Assembly: GCA_049889535.1 (NCBI GenBank)
Contig: JBMHDF010000018.1
Location: 1 to 64,000 of the forward strand
From: JAYQKL01 sp049889535
Lineage (GTDB): Bacteria > Pseudomonadota > Alphaproteobacteria > RS24
Length of the DNA: 64,000 nt
Direction of reading: 5' to 3'
In this document: one piece after another, positions 7,761 through 17,468 of the stretch
Layout of the letters: every line of letters begins with the position of its first letter
How positions within the stretch are numbered: position 1 is the stretch's first letter
The notes under the pieces: model-generated
Databases searched by the model: none
Told to the model about the DNA's origin: nothing
Seen by the model: only the letters and a program-made list of their open reading frames with translations
Program-made: the position numbers and the translations under genes

Positions 7761-8909
7761 ATGGATTTGATAAGTGACAATAAAACTTTGGCTAAAGCTT
7801 GCAAAAAACTGGCCAAAAACCGCTATATAACTGTTGATACAGAATTTTTAAGAGAAAAAACTTTCTGGCCTAAGCTCTGCTTGATTCAAGTGGCTGCAAA
7901 AGGCTTTGAAGCTTTAATTGACCCGCTCGCAGAAGATTTGGATCTGGCTCCCTTTTACGAGCTGCTACAAGACCCAAATATCATCAAAGTGATGCATGGT
8001 TGCCGCCAAGATATTGAAATATTTTATAAAAACACCAATAAAATTCCAACGCCTTTGATGGATACACAAGTGATGGCCATGGTCTGCGGCTTTGGCGATG
8101 CCGCAGGATATGAAACTTTAGTGCGCAAAATTGCAGAGGCAAAAATTGATAAAGGCCCACGCTTTACTGATTGGTCACAACGCCCCTTAAGTGATCATCA
8201 ACTAGCCTATGCGATTGCAGATGTGACGCATTTACGAGATATCTATGAAAAACTCGAAGCACAATTGGAAGCAACAAACCGCACAACATGGGTTTTGGAA
8301 GAAATGAACACCCTCACAGATGAGGACACTTATACTCAATTACCGGAAAATGCTTGGCGGCGTCTGAGGATGAATGATAGACGCCCACATGTTATCGGGG
8401 TTTTAATCAAAACGGCTGAATGGCGCGAACAAAAAGCGCAAACGCAAAATATTCCGCGCCAACGCATTTTGAAAGATGACACATTGCGCGAGATTGCACT
8501 GCAAGGCCCTAAAAGTCTTGAAGATTTAGAAAAATTACGAAGTTTCCCCAATGGTCTATCCAGATCATCTCAAATCAGCAATCTGATGGAAGCGATAGAG
8601 CTGGGTCGAAAATTTAAGAAAAAAGACCTACCCGATATGCCGAACCAAATCGATAATCGGCCTGGCATTGGTCCGCTTGTTGAACTGCTGAAAGTATTAT
8701 TGAAACATAAATGCGAGCATCATGATGTCGCGCCAAAATTAATTGCCAATGTTGCCGATCTTGAACGCATTGCCAGCGATAATGAGCCACAGGTCAAAGC
8801 ACTTAAGGGCTGGCGCTTTGAAGTTTTTGGTCAAGATGCGTTGCGCCTGAAAGCGGGGGAAATCGGTCTGACGATTGAAGATGATGAGATTGTTTTGATT
8901 GAGCGCTAA
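7761..8909 (+). CDS. rnd: Ribonuclease D
   Basis: RNase D is a 3'-5' exoribonuclease that trims tRNA and other stable RNA ends. The 382-residue protein has a DEDDy nuclease domain with Asp26 and Glu28 in VDTEF, Asp84 in HGCRQDIEI, and Tyr150/Asp154 in YAIADVTHL. One HRDC domain follows (around residues 205-290), then a C-terminal helical part. ATG 7761 is preferred over GTG 7743 because AAGG lies 6 nt upstream. It converges on ppx with an 18-nt gap. Confidence 0.96.
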   Translation: MDLISDNKTLAKACKKLAKNRYITVDTEFLREKTFWPKLCLIQVAAKGFEALIDPLAEDLDLAPFYELLQDPNIIKVMHGCRQDIEIFYKNTNKIPTPLMDTQVMAMVCGFGDAAGYETLVRKIAEAKIDKGPRFTDWSQRPLSDHQLAYAIADVTHLRDIYEKLEAQLEATNRTTWVLEEMNTLTDEDTYTQLPENAWRRLRMNDRRPHVIGVLIKTAEWREQKAQTQNIPRQRILKDDTLREIALQGPKSLEDLEKLRSFPNGLSRSSQISNLMEAIELGRKFKKKDLPDMPNQIDNRPGIGPLVELLKVLLKHKCEHHDVAPKLIANVADLERIASDNEPQVKALKGWRFEVFGQDALRLKAGEIGLTIEDDEIVLIER

Positions 8910-8927
8910 AGCTGAAAGTATCTGCTT

Positions 8928-10484
8928 TTAATTAATAACTTTAATATACGCATCTAATTTAAGCATTTTGGCAAGGCTTGCGAGACGCTTTTCAACCAAT
9001 TCATCAATCAAGTTCTTATATTTTTTTGGAACTTCCAATATCAGCTCATCGCTATCTTGATAAATTCGTGTCTGCATCAACATACCAGGTTTCGCCCCGC
9101 TGAGTGTCTCTGCTAAACGTATCGCTAACCCCAATGATGCAGATAACTTTCGCGCCGTGCTGCGCATGGGTATAAAACCGCGCGGCGCTTTATCTGAAGT
9201 GAAGGATGACGAGCCGTTATAGCGATATAATAAAGCATTCGCCATAAAACACCGCCCAGCATGGCTGATGCCCGTGAAAGGGGAATGCAAAACAGTTTCA
9301 GCCGCTATCATGCCTCTAAAGTCTTCATGCTGGCTCCACGCCACATCGGCAATCACACAAATCGCCTGCCGCAATCGCTCATAACTCTGAGCCTTACGCG
9401 GTGACATTGAAACATTTGCAAATAAGTTTTCTGTCCAGGCGATTAATTCCTCGCCATATTCAGGGTTTTTGCATAAACGCTCACTCATCTCGTGGCAGGC
9501 AGATAAAAGTTGGTCTTGCTCCTGAACCCGTTCGCTCAAGGCATTATAAATCAGCCCCTCCCGTAAACCGGTTGTCGAAACCAAAGACATATTACATCTT
9601 GAAAAAGTCAAAAGTTCTTGCAAAACAATCGCTGCATTAGGCAGGCTTAACCGCCTTTGTGCATTAATATGTTTGAGTTTTTTCAGCTCAGAGACGCGCT
9701 TTTTGGCAAACTCATCAAGAAACGGAAAAATCTGTTTGCTGGGCATTTTGTAATGATGCAAAACCCGCAATTCGCTATTACGCCGCCCCATGTCAACTTC
9801 GGCTAAGGCACGCCAAGTGCCACCAACCAGATATAGCGGTTTGTTTTTGGCTTTTTTCAACCAGCCAATTGTTTGCAAATGCCGGTGAACATAATTCGTA
9901 ATCTTTTTTCTATTTTTATGAAATCTGGTTTCGAGCGCCAACACGCCAATTGGTAAAGTTGTTACCTCTTTAATGCTGCCCTGCACCACACGTGCCAGCT
10001 CCAGACTCCCCCCACCCAAATCAGCGACCAGCCCATCCACCTTATGAAAGCCCATCATCACACCGAGCGCTGAATAATGCGCCTCTTCAATGCCTGACAA
10101 AACAGCAATATCGGTTTTTAAAATATGTTCAGCAGCTGCAATAAATTCATTTTGATTTTCAGCCTGACGCACCGCTGCTGTGGCGACAACCATTAATTCT
10201 CGAACGCCAAGCCTCTTAGAAATTTGTCGGAAACGTCTAAAAGTGTCCATTGCATGGTCCCAATACTCACCCTCAATGCCCCCATTCAAAACAACACTTT
10301 GCCCTAAACGACAAAATTTCTTCTCATTGTAAATTTGCATCGGACTGCGTGTTGAGCCGCCATAAGCGACAAAACGAACCGAATTGGACCCAATATCAAC
10401 CACTCCAAACGGCTTATCGGCGGGCAGAGTTTGCGACGCGGCAAGCGTATCTGGGAGTGGTAAATGTTGGTGTTTGAATGACAT
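8928..10484 (-). CDS. ppx: Exopolyphosphatase (Ppx/GppA family)
   Basis: Ppx removes terminal phosphates from polyphosphate; family members can also hydrolyse pppGpp. The 518-residue chain has the actin-like ATPase signatures VDIGSNSVRFVAYGG near residue 30 and LVADLGGGSLELARV, plus a C-terminal helical HD-like part with conserved ILHSPF-type and GISHAGR segments. It starts 2 nt after the ppk stop, so the synthesising and degrading enzymes are transcribed together. A second, different paralogue lies at 54183-55391. Assignment between Ppx and GppA activity rests on the ppk neighbour. Confidence 0.93.
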   Translation of the reverse strand: MSFKHQHLPLPDTLAASQTLPADKPFGVVDIGSNSVRFVAYGGSTRSPMQIYNEKKFCRLGQSVVLNGGIEGEYWDHAMDTFRRFRQISKRLGVRELMVVATAAVRQAENQNEFIAAAEHILKTDIAVLSGIEEAHYSALGVMMGFHKVDGLVADLGGGSLELARVVQGSIKEVTTLPIGVLALETRFHKNRKKITNYVHRHLQTIGWLKKAKNKPLYLVGGTWRALAEVDMGRRNSELRVLHHYKMPSKQIFPFLDEFAKKRVSELKKLKHINAQRRLSLPNAAIVLQELLTFSRCNMSLVSTTGLREGLIYNALSERVQEQDQLLSACHEMSERLCKNPEYGEELIAWTENLFANVSMSPRKAQSYERLRQAICVIADVAWSQHEDFRGMIAAETVLHSPFTGISHAGRCFMANALLYRYNGSSSFTSDKAPRGFIPMRSTARKLSASLGLAIRLAETLSGAKPGMLMQTRIYQDSDELILEVPKKYKNLIDELVEKRLASLAKMLKLDAYIKVIN

Positions 10485-10486
10485 AT

Positions 10487-12685
10487 CTAAGCTGACTTTC
10501 CACGTCCTGACAGGCTTGGATTGGTCATAAAATAATGATGCGCGGAAACACCCTCTCCTGATGCCTGTACCCTTTGATAAACCCCATCAGGCTGCATTTC
10601 CCAGCTTTGCAAATTATCATCAATATTCAATTGCATAATCTGCCCAACAACCTGTTCTTTAACTGTTTCATTTTCAATCGGCACCAGCACTTCAACGCGA
10701 CGATTAAGATTTCGCGGCATCCAATCAGCCGATGATGTAAAGACTTTTGCTTGTGCCGACGGCAAAACGGCACCATTGCCAAAGCAAATAATGCGCGAAT
10801 GCTCCAAAAACCGCCCAATAATACTCTTTACTTTAATATTATCGGAAAGGCCTGGCACACCGGCGCGTAAACAACAAATCCCGCGCACAATCAAACTAAT
10901 TTGCACCCCTGCCGCAGAAGCCTCATAAAGCTTATCAATAATATGCGCATCAACCAGCGAATTCATTTTCGCCCAGATATTCGCGGGCTTGCCTGCTTTG
11001 GCCAATGCAATTTCATGATCAATATGCGCGCAAAGTGTTTCGCGAAGATTAATAGGTGAAATCGCCACAGACTGCAATTTTTGCGGCACAGCATATCCAG
11101 TAAAGAAATTAAATACCTGCCCCGTATCCGCAGTGATTTTTGGATTACAGGTAAATAAAGACAAATCCGTATAAACCTTTGCTTTTTGAGGGTGGTAATT
11201 ACCTGTTCCCAAATGCACATAGGTTAATAAATTACCCCCCTCGCGGCGCACAACGAGAGAGACTTTGGCATGGGTTTTTAATTCAATAAAGCCATAAACC
11301 ACCTGCACGCCTGCTCGCTCCAAATCGCGCGCCAAACGAATATTTGTCGCCTCATCAAATCGCGCTTTTAGCTCAACCAAAGCTGTTACAGACTTGCCAC
11401 TTTCCGCAGCTTCAATAAGCGCTTTAACAATGGGGCTATCTTCTGATGTTCGATAAAGCGTTTGTTTAATCGCGACAACATTCGGGTCAGCCGCAGCTTG
11501 GCGCAAAAACTGCAACACCACATCAAAGCTTTCATAGGGATGATGCACGATAATATCTTTGGCTTTAATGGCAGAAAAACAATCCCCTGCATGTTCGCGA
11601 ATCCGCTCTGGAAAGCGAGCAATAAAAGGTTCAAATTTCAATTGCGGCCCAAGCTTTTGAAAAATTAAATCAGTTTGCGCTAATCCAACAATGCCATCTA
11701 TTAACACAACATATTCAGGATCAACCTCAAGCTCAGCAATCACCAATTGTTGCAAATCGACTGGCATATGGTCATCAATTTCCAACCGAATGACCATACC
11801 GCGCCGGCGACGCTTCAGAGCCGTCTCAAATAAACTCACAAGGTCCTCCGCTTCTTCTGCAACTTCAATATCGCTATCGCGTAAAACCCGAAACACCCCG
11901 CTCCCAATCATGTCATAGCCTGGAAAAGTTTTATCAATAAACATGGTAATGACATGCTCAAGCTGAATAAAACTCACCTGCTCTGGGTGGTCAGAATCTT
12001 CTGGCAGTTTAATGAAACGCGGCAATTGCTGCGGCACGGGCATAAGCGCATTTAAGTGCCTATCATCGGCAAGGCGGGTTAAATGCAAAGCAATCGCAAA
12101 CCCCTCATTTGGGATAAAGGGGAAAGGGTGTGCCGGATCAATAGCCAGTGGCGTTAGGACAGGCAAAATTTGGTCGAAAAAATAATCTTCAAGCCATTCG
12201 CGGTGTTGCTTATTAATATTTTTAGGTTTTAAAACATAGATATTTTCTTGCTCTAAACCGCGAAGAATTTCACGCCAGTTTTTTTCTTGCGCGGCAAACA
12301 GTTCATGGCTTTTCGCCAAAATTTGAGAAAGTTGCTCATCAGGCGTTTTGCCCTCTTGAGATAGTTTTTGAACGCCCGCTAATTTTTGCCCCGCCAGCCC
12401 GGCCACGCGCACCATAAAAAATTCATCAAGGTTTTTGGCCGAAATGGACAGAAAATTCAGCCGCTCCAATAGCGGATGGTTGGTGTTTTCAGCCTCTTCA
12501 ACCACACGCATATTAAAAGCCAACCATGATAATTCACGATTGATGAAGCGCTCGGACCGGTCAAACCCAAAATTTGTTTCTTCAGGCTTTGGCATTTGGC
12601 GCACCAGCCCAATACCAGACCGAGACTGAATTTCAATCGTATCTGGAGCTTTTGCCTCAGGCTTATTTTCTTCGCTTTGTGTCAT
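10487..12685 (-). CDS. ppk: Polyphosphate kinase 1
   Basis: PPK1 reversibly makes inorganic polyphosphate from ATP. The 732-residue protein has the N-terminal helical domain beginning FINRELSWLAFN, the head domain, and the two C-terminal phospholipase-D-like domains. The phosphorylated histidine lies in IELKTHAKVSLV, and a second conserved histidine in LGTGNYHPQ. The tail shows SSADWMPRNLNRRVEVLVPI. ATG 12685 lies 1 nt after the hdaA stop; a GTG at 12700 would overlap hdaA by 14 nt. The gene is coupled between hdaA and ppx. Confidence 0.98.
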   Translation of the reverse strand: MTQSEENKPEAKAPDTIEIQSRSGIGLVRQMPKPEETNFGFDRSERFINRELSWLAFNMRVVEEAENTNHPLLERLNFLSISAKNLDEFFMVRVAGLAGQKLAGVQKLSQEGKTPDEQLSQILAKSHELFAAQEKNWREILRGLEQENIYVLKPKNINKQHREWLEDYFFDQILPVLTPLAIDPAHPFPFIPNEGFAIALHLTRLADDRHLNALMPVPQQLPRFIKLPEDSDHPEQVSFIQLEHVITMFIDKTFPGYDMIGSGVFRVLRDSDIEVAEEAEDLVSLFETALKRRRRGMVIRLEIDDHMPVDLQQLVIAELEVDPEYVVLIDGIVGLAQTDLIFQKLGPQLKFEPFIARFPERIREHAGDCFSAIKAKDIIVHHPYESFDVVLQFLRQAAADPNVVAIKQTLYRTSEDSPIVKALIEAAESGKSVTALVELKARFDEATNIRLARDLERAGVQVVYGFIELKTHAKVSLVVRREGGNLLTYVHLGTGNYHPQKAKVYTDLSLFTCNPKITADTGQVFNFFTGYAVPQKLQSVAISPINLRETLCAHIDHEIALAKAGKPANIWAKMNSLVDAHIIDKLYEASAAGVQISLIVRGICCLRAGVPGLSDNIKVKSIIGRFLEHSRIICFGNGAVLPSAQAKVFTSSADWMPRNLNRRVEVLVPIENETVKEQVVGQIMQLNIDDNLQSWEMQPDGVYQRVQASGEGVSAHHYFMTNPSLSGRGKSA

Positions 12686-12686
12686 C

Positions 12687-13394
12687 TTAGCTTCTTTCAC
12701 TCAAAAGCGATTCCTCATCTTGGTGAGAAACCTCTTCAAGTACATGACTTATAAGCGGAATTGTTACAGGTTTTTTACCAACCATCGAAGCTTTATCAAC
12801 TTTCTCAACAAAATTGCGAATACTGGCAAACGACCTTTCAATTCGCGGGATAGCATAATTTATAATTTTCTCAGAAACACGAATTTGTCGGTCATGAAAC
12901 TGCTTGACCATCACTGCCGCCATCACGCTTTCACAAGGCGATTGCAAACGAGCTGTTTCAACCGCAGAGAGCCGCGATTTTAAATCGGGCAGGCCAACCT
13001 TAATCACGCTCAAATCAATGGCAGAACATAATAACAATAAATGCCCGTTTTGAAATGCGTGATTATATAAATGAAACAAGGTTTCTTCTTGTTCAGGCGT
13101 AATGAGATGCAAGTCATCAATAACCCATGACTGCATGTCCATCAAATCGGGTAAAGCAGCCTCACTGAGCGCTTTGACTGAAAAAATTTGCGCGCCAGTT
13201 TGCAAACTAAACACCGCCGCCAAATGTGATTTGCCACTCGCCTCAGGGCCAATCAGCGCTTTAATCGGGCGTAGCCAGTCTTGAGAGGTGTCAATTAAAG
13301 CCACCGCCTCTTCATTACTGGGCGCCACCAAAAAATCCTCGCGCCCAAAAGCGCCAAGATGCGGCAAATCAAAAATTAACTGTGTGGCGGTCAT
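12687..13394 (-). CDS. hdaA: DnaA regulatory inactivator HdaA
   Basis: HdaA is a DnaA-like AAA+ protein that, with the beta clamp, promotes ATP hydrolysis by DnaA and limits re-initiation. The 235-residue protein has only the AAA+ part and no C-terminal DNA-binding domain. Near the start QLIFDLPHL fits the clamp-binding segment of the family. Walker A is GPEASGKS at about 49-56, Walker B is WVIDDLH, and a lid region follows. GAGGATGT precedes ATG 13394. It heads hdaA-ppk-ppx. Confidence 0.93.
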   Translation of the reverse strand: MTATQLIFDLPHLGAFGREDFLVAPSNEEAVALIDTSQDWLRPIKALIGPEASGKSHLAAVFSLQTGAQIFSVKALSEAALPDLMDMQSWVIDDLHLITPEQEETLFHLYNHAFQNGHLLLLCSAIDLSVIKVGLPDLKSRLSAVETARLQSPCESVMAAVMVKQFHDRQIRVSEKIINYAIPRIERSFASIRNFVEKVDKASMVGKKPVTIPLISHVLEEVSHQDEESLLSERS

Positions 13395-13413
13395 ACATCC
13401 TCAAAATTAGCAT

Positions 13414-14454
13414 TTAATCGGTTTCATCTGCTGAAACACCTATCTTATTTTCATAAACCCCAATCGCGTTTCTGACAATAACGCCGATAATCGCCGCGAC
13501 TGGAACCGCCAAAAGCAAGCCAAGAAACCCGAATAAAGACCCAAAAGCCAGTAACGCAAACATAATCCAAACTGGGTGCAATCTGACTTTTTCCCCGACC
13601 AGTTTGGGGGTTAAAATATTGCCCTCAATAAATTGTCCAAGCCCAAAAACGAGCAGGATATATACCAAAACCTGCCATTCGGGCCAATATTGAAACAAGC
13701 CAAAAACCGTCGCCAGCAAAACACCTACCATTGAACCAAGATAAGGAATAAAGCTTATGAGCCCGGCGACAAACCCAATAATAAAACCACCATCAAGTCC
13801 AATAAGCTCAAGGCCAATCGCATAAAGCAGACCCAAAAACAAACAAACCAGAATTTGCCCATGCACAAAACCAGTGAGGACATTATCAACCTCACCAGCC
13901 AGTTGTCGAATTCTGCTGGCATTTTCTGGCGGCAATAATCTATCCAGGCGCGCCACCATTTTATCCCAATCATTCAGCATGTAAAATGTCACCACTGGCG
14001 TTATCACAAGCAAGGCTAGAATATTTAAAAAAGATAATGACTTTAAAAGCAGTTGCTGCCCTAATCCACTGACTGTGGTTACGGCATTTTCTGAAAAAGA
14101 TTGTATAATTTTTTCAATCTGCTCATCTTGTACCAAACCTTCGCTCAACCCTTTCAGGCGCTCAACATAGGCGGGGATTTGAGTGACAAATTCCATTAAT
14201 TGATTGGCAATATAAGGCAACCCGAACATCACCAATAGAATAATGGAAACCATAAAAACAAAAGTAATCACTGCCGTTGCCGCAATACGGTTCAGCCCAA
14301 AAGATTCAAGCCTATCTGCCACAGGATCAAGCAAATAAGCAATCGCAAAGCCCGCAACAAAGGGCAGTAAAATATCAGATAGGCTGTAGAGTAAAAAAAC
14401 CGCTAAAGCCAGCAAAAGGTATAGGTTAACGACGCGTGTAATGGAATTTGTCAT
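13414..14454 (-). CDS. AI-2E family transporter (PerM/TqsA-like permease)
   Basis: A 346-residue integral membrane protein with about eight predicted membrane segments. The N-terminus has two (residues 7-27 and 34-50), a soluble loop spans roughly 85-140, and the C-terminal half has several including FIIGFVAGLISFIPYLGSM and LLAVPVAAIIGVIVR. The GLISFIPYLG and EGNILTPKLVG segments are characteristic of the family. Members export small molecules; the substrate here is unknown. It sits between the DUF2066 gene and hdaA, an arrangement seen in other alphaproteobacteria. Confidence 0.92.
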   Translation of the reverse strand: MTNSITRVVNLYLLLALAVFLLYSLSDILLPFVAGFAIAYLLDPVADRLESFGLNRIAATAVITFVFMVSIILLVMFGLPYIANQLMEFVTQIPAYVERLKGLSEGLVQDEQIEKIIQSFSENAVTTVSGLGQQLLLKSLSFLNILALLVITPVVTFYMLNDWDKMVARLDRLLPPENASRIRQLAGEVDNVLTGFVHGQILVCLFLGLLYAIGLELIGLDGGFIIGFVAGLISFIPYLGSMVGVLLATVFGLFQYWPEWQVLVYILLVFGLGQFIEGNILTPKLVGEKVRLHPVWIMFALLAFGSLFGFLGLLLAVPVAAIIGVIVRNAIGVYENKIGVSADETD

Positions 14455-14486
14455 GCTTCTATGATGGCCTTAATCATGGCGAAAGT

Positions 14487-15581
14487 CTAGCGTCGTAATT
14501 TCAGCCGCCAGCCTGTTTCATCCTCACGCAAAACCATATCATTTTGTGCAAGGTTTGATGTCAATTGTTCAACCGAGCCTGTATAGGATAAAGAAACAAT
14601 CGCGCCATTTGAGGTCAACACATGAACCGTCATGTCTTTGATAAAACGCGCGTTTTCTAACCGATCCCGCATTTTTAACCAGCTTTGTAAGTTTTCATAA
14701 TCTGCCGCCACTGTAAAACGCGCCATTTGATTGGCGCTCACAATTGCGGTTTGCTTCCACTCATCAGAAAAAGCCTGCGCAATTTCGGCCACCGCCTGCG
14801 AACTCATATCGCGCGGCTCGTCTTTGCCAGTGAAATTACGGAAAAACAACCGGCTTCCCTGCCCCGTATATTGATAAACAGCCACATCTAATTGCGCGAC
14901 TTCAGTGGCATTGGCATGTGCTATAATCACGGCATCAGCATTATATTTTGCAGCAATGGCTGCCATGCTTTTTGTGTCACCAATAAGAATATCTTCAACC
15001 GATAGGTTTTCAGCATCTTCTGCATCACCAAGTGGCAATACAATCGGCGCCGGGACATTATTTAAATCAGGCTGTTGCCAGCTTTCTTGCCACCAGTTTT
15101 TTTCCCATAAACGATAGCCAGTCACATCTTCAAGCAAAGCAATAAGTAAAGCTGGTTTTGCTTGGGTCTCGATATAGGGAATATTCAACTCATTAAGCAA
15201 GCCAATAATACCAGCCATATCAAACTGAAAAGATAAATTTGCTAGATAGCGGCGGTTGGAGTTTTTTTCGTCCTGCACACGAAAGCTTAAAATATAATCT
15301 TCTACATTCACAGTATCCGAAGCAGGTAAAACCAACCAGTCTTGCTGGCGTGTCATGCGCTTTAGCAATATTTCAAAGGCTTGCTTTTGTCCATCACTTA
15401 GGGCTTTTGCACGGGCAGCGGTTGCGTTTTTATCGCGCGCATCAACCGCAACATTTTTAACTTCAAACAAATCCCCAGCATTACCAATTGTGGGCAAGAG
15501 CATGAATGACAGAACGCATATGATGAAAATCATTTGTTTCATCAATCGAAATTGGCCAGTTATTTGCCATTTCATCATCAT
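14487..15581 (-). CDS. DUF2066 domain-containing exported protein
   Basis: An exported protein of unknown function. A signal peptide (KQMIFIICVLSFMLLPTIGNAG) is followed by a region starting FEVKNVAVDARDKNATAARAKALSDGQ, the segment that marks DUF2066. The rest is mixed alpha/beta without a recognisable catalytic motif. Start choice is uncertain: ATG 15581 follows AAGGTG by 6 nt and is used, GTG 15590 and ATG 15542 are alternatives; the last would give the shortest signal peptide but has no binding site. It diverges from purM. Confidence 0.85.
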   Translation of the reverse strand: MMMKWQITGQFRLMKQMIFIICVLSFMLLPTIGNAGDLFEVKNVAVDARDKNATAARAKALSDGQKQAFEILLKRMTRQQDWLVLPASDTVNVEDYILSFRVQDEKNSNRRYLANLSFQFDMAGIIGLLNELNIPYIETQAKPALLIALLEDVTGYRLWEKNWWQESWQQPDLNNVPAPIVLPLGDAEDAENLSVEDILIGDTKSMAAIAAKYNADAVIIAHANATEVAQLDVAVYQYTGQGSRLFFRNFTGKDEPRDMSSQAVAEIAQAFSDEWKQTAIVSANQMARFTVAADYENLQSWLKMRDRLENARFIKDMTVHVLTSNGAIVSLSYTGSVEQLTSNLAQNDMVLREDETGWRLKLRR

Positions 15582-15669
15582 ATGTGTCACCTTATTAAAA
15601 ACCTTTTACTGATTTGTTTCGAATATCTATACACTGAGCGATTAAATAATGCTATTCAAGGGAATAAGT

Positions 15670-15704
15670 TTGTCAATTTCATGGCAAAACATGACAATTT
15701 GCCA
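15670..15704 (+). promoter_or_regulatory. Candidate purM promoter with overlapping inverted repeat
   Basis: TTGTCA at 15670-15675 and GACAAT at 15693-15698 are 17 nt apart and would start transcription about 20 nt before the purM GTG. A perfect 7-bp inverted repeat, TGGCAAA (15682-15688) and TTTGCCA (15698-15704) with a 9-nt spacer, overlaps the -10 element, as expected for a repressor site. No regulator is assigned. Confidence 0.35.
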
Positions 15705-15727
15705 ATAGATTCAATATAGGTATCACC

Positions 15728-16825
15728 GTGTCTGACACCAAAAAAACCTCTCCTGATTCTCAACAAATGACATATGCCGATGCGGGCGTTGACATTGATG
15801 CTGGCAATGAACTTGTCCGGCGCATTGGACCGCTTGCAAAAGCCACAGCCAGAACAGGTGCAAATAGTGATTTAGGCGGCTTTGGCGGGTTGTTTGATAT
15901 CAAAGCCTGCGGCTATGACGACCCGGTTCTTGTGGCGGCAAATGATGGCGTCGGTACCAAGCTTAAAATCGCCATTGAGGCTGACAGCCACAAAACAGTT
16001 GGTATTGATTTAGTGGCGATGAGTGTGAATGACTTAATCGTTCAAGGCGCGGAGCCGCTTTTCTTCCTCGATTATTTTGCCTCAGGTAAATTAGCTTTAA
16101 ATGTTGCCACTGATGTAATAGCGGGCATTGCTGAGGGATGCCTGCAATCCGGTTGCGCACTGATTGGTGGTGAAACGGCTGAAATGCCTGGCATGTATGC
16201 CGATGGTGATTATGATTTAGCGGGTTTTTGTGTCGGCGCAGTTGAGCGTGATGCAATCTTACCGCGCCAAGACATTGGCGCAGGCGATAAATTATTAGGC
16301 CTTGCCTCCTCTGGCTTGCACTCTAACGGGTTCTCGCTTGTACGGCGCATTGTTGAAAAATCAGGCCTTCACTGGCATGACCAGGCCCCTTTTGCAGATG
16401 CGCGCCTGTCTGATGCTTTACTGACGCCGACGCGCATTTATGTAAAATCCATCTTAAATTGCCTGCAAAACGGGCATCAGATTAAAGCGCTTTCCCATAT
16501 CACAGGCGGCGGGTTTCCTGAAAACCTGCCCCGTATTTTACCGAACGGCATCTGCGCAGAAGTTGATTTATCCGCCTGGTCTTTGCCTGCCGTCTTTGCT
16601 TGGTTACAGGCTGAAGGCAATATCGCCACGCCAGAACTACTGCGCACTTTTAATTGTGGCATTGGCATGGTTCTTGTCGTATCCGAACAAGATGAAACCA
16701 GCATTGCTGCCGCGCTTGCTGAACAAGGCGAGCAGGTTTTCCATCTTGGCGCGCTCAAAACTTTAAGCGGTGAAGAAACCGTCAAGCTCATTGGGGATTT
16801 TTCTCCCAAAAAGGCAGATGGCTAA
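15728..16825 (+). CDS. purM: Phosphoribosylformylglycinamidine cyclo-ligase
   Basis: PurM closes the imidazole ring of aminoimidazole ribotide in purine synthesis, using ATP. The 365-residue protein shows TYADAGVDIDAGNELVRRI, the ATP and Mg loop VAANDGVGTKLK, IGGETAEMPGMY, and GLHSNGFSLVRR. GTG 15728 is the only start that leaves a normal N-terminus plus a short polar leader; ATG 15767 would begin exactly at TYADAG and is a possible alternative. purN follows with no spacer. Confidence 0.97.
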   Translation: MSDTKKTSPDSQQMTYADAGVDIDAGNELVRRIGPLAKATARTGANSDLGGFGGLFDIKACGYDDPVLVAANDGVGTKLKIAIEADSHKTVGIDLVAMSVNDLIVQGAEPLFFLDYFASGKLALNVATDVIAGIAEGCLQSGCALIGGETAEMPGMYADGDYDLAGFCVGAVERDAILPRQDIGAGDKLLGLASSGLHSNGFSLVRRIVEKSGLHWHDQAPFADARLSDALLTPTRIYVKSILNCLQNGHQIKALSHITGGGFPENLPRILPNGICAEVDLSAWSLPAVFAWLQAEGNIATPELLRTFNCGIGMVLVVSEQDETSIAAALAEQGEQVFHLGALKTLSGEETVKLIGDFSPKKADG

Positions 16826-17410
16826 ATGACGCGACCCATTCGCATTGCCATTTTATTTTCAGGCGGTGGCAGCAATATGAAAGCCCTTGCCGCCCACATT
16901 GCCCAGCCGCATATAGCTGCCGAACTGGTATTAACCATCAGCAATCGCCCTGATGCGGGCGGTATTCGTTACTGCCGTGATGAGCAGATACCCTGCCAGA
17001 TAATCGACCATAAAGCCTATGAAAGCCGTGCCGATTTTGATGCAGCTCTCGACGCGGCGCTGGAGGATGCTGAGATAGATTTAATTTGCGCGGCAGGTTT
17101 TATGCGCCTTTTAACGCCAGAATTTGTCACCAAATGGGAAAATAAAATTTTAAATATCCACCCCGCGCTTTTACCTAAATTTAAGGGGCTCAACACCCAT
17201 GCCCGCGCGATAGAGGCTGGAGAAACCGAGCATGGCTGTTCCGTTCACTATATGCGGCCAGAAATGGATGAAGGCCCAATTTTGGTGCAAAAAAGCGTAT
17301 CCGTTTTACCTGATGACACGCCCGAAACATTGGCCGCACGTGTTTTGGAACAAGAGCATATTGCTTATCCTGAAGCTTTGGATATGGCGCTCGCGAAACT
17401 CTCAACATAA
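16826..17410 (+). CDS. purN: Phosphoribosylglycinamide formyltransferase
   Basis: PurN transfers a formyl group from 10-formyltetrahydrofolate to GAR. The 194-residue protein has the phosphate loop SGGGSNMKAL near residue 12, the folate-binding FMRLLTPEFV, and the catalytic set Asn and His in ILNIHPALLP plus Asp in MDEGPIL. The ATG directly abuts the purM stop, so the two are coupled. A shared terminator follows before the converging ndk. Confidence 0.98.
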   Translation: MTRPIRIAILFSGGGSNMKALAAHIAQPHIAAELVLTISNRPDAGGIRYCRDEQIPCQIIDHKAYESRADFDAALDAALEDAEIDLICAAGFMRLLTPEFVTKWENKILNIHPALLPKFKGLNTHARAIEAGETEHGCSVHYMRPEMDEGPILVQKSVSVLPDDTPETLAARVLEQEHIAYPEALDMALAKLST

Positions 17411-17411
17411 A

Positions 17412-17443
17412 AAAACCCGCATCAGCAAGCTGTTACGGGTTTT
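17412..17443. terminator. Bidirectional terminator between purN and ndk
   Basis: AAAACCCG at 17412-17419 pairs perfectly with CGGGTTTT at 17436-17443 around a 16-nt loop. The A and T runs flanking the stem give a U tract in both directions, and the site lies 1 nt after purN and 25 nt after the end of ndk. Confidence 0.75.
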
Positions 17444-17468
17444 CATATTCAGCAAAAAACGAAAAGTT

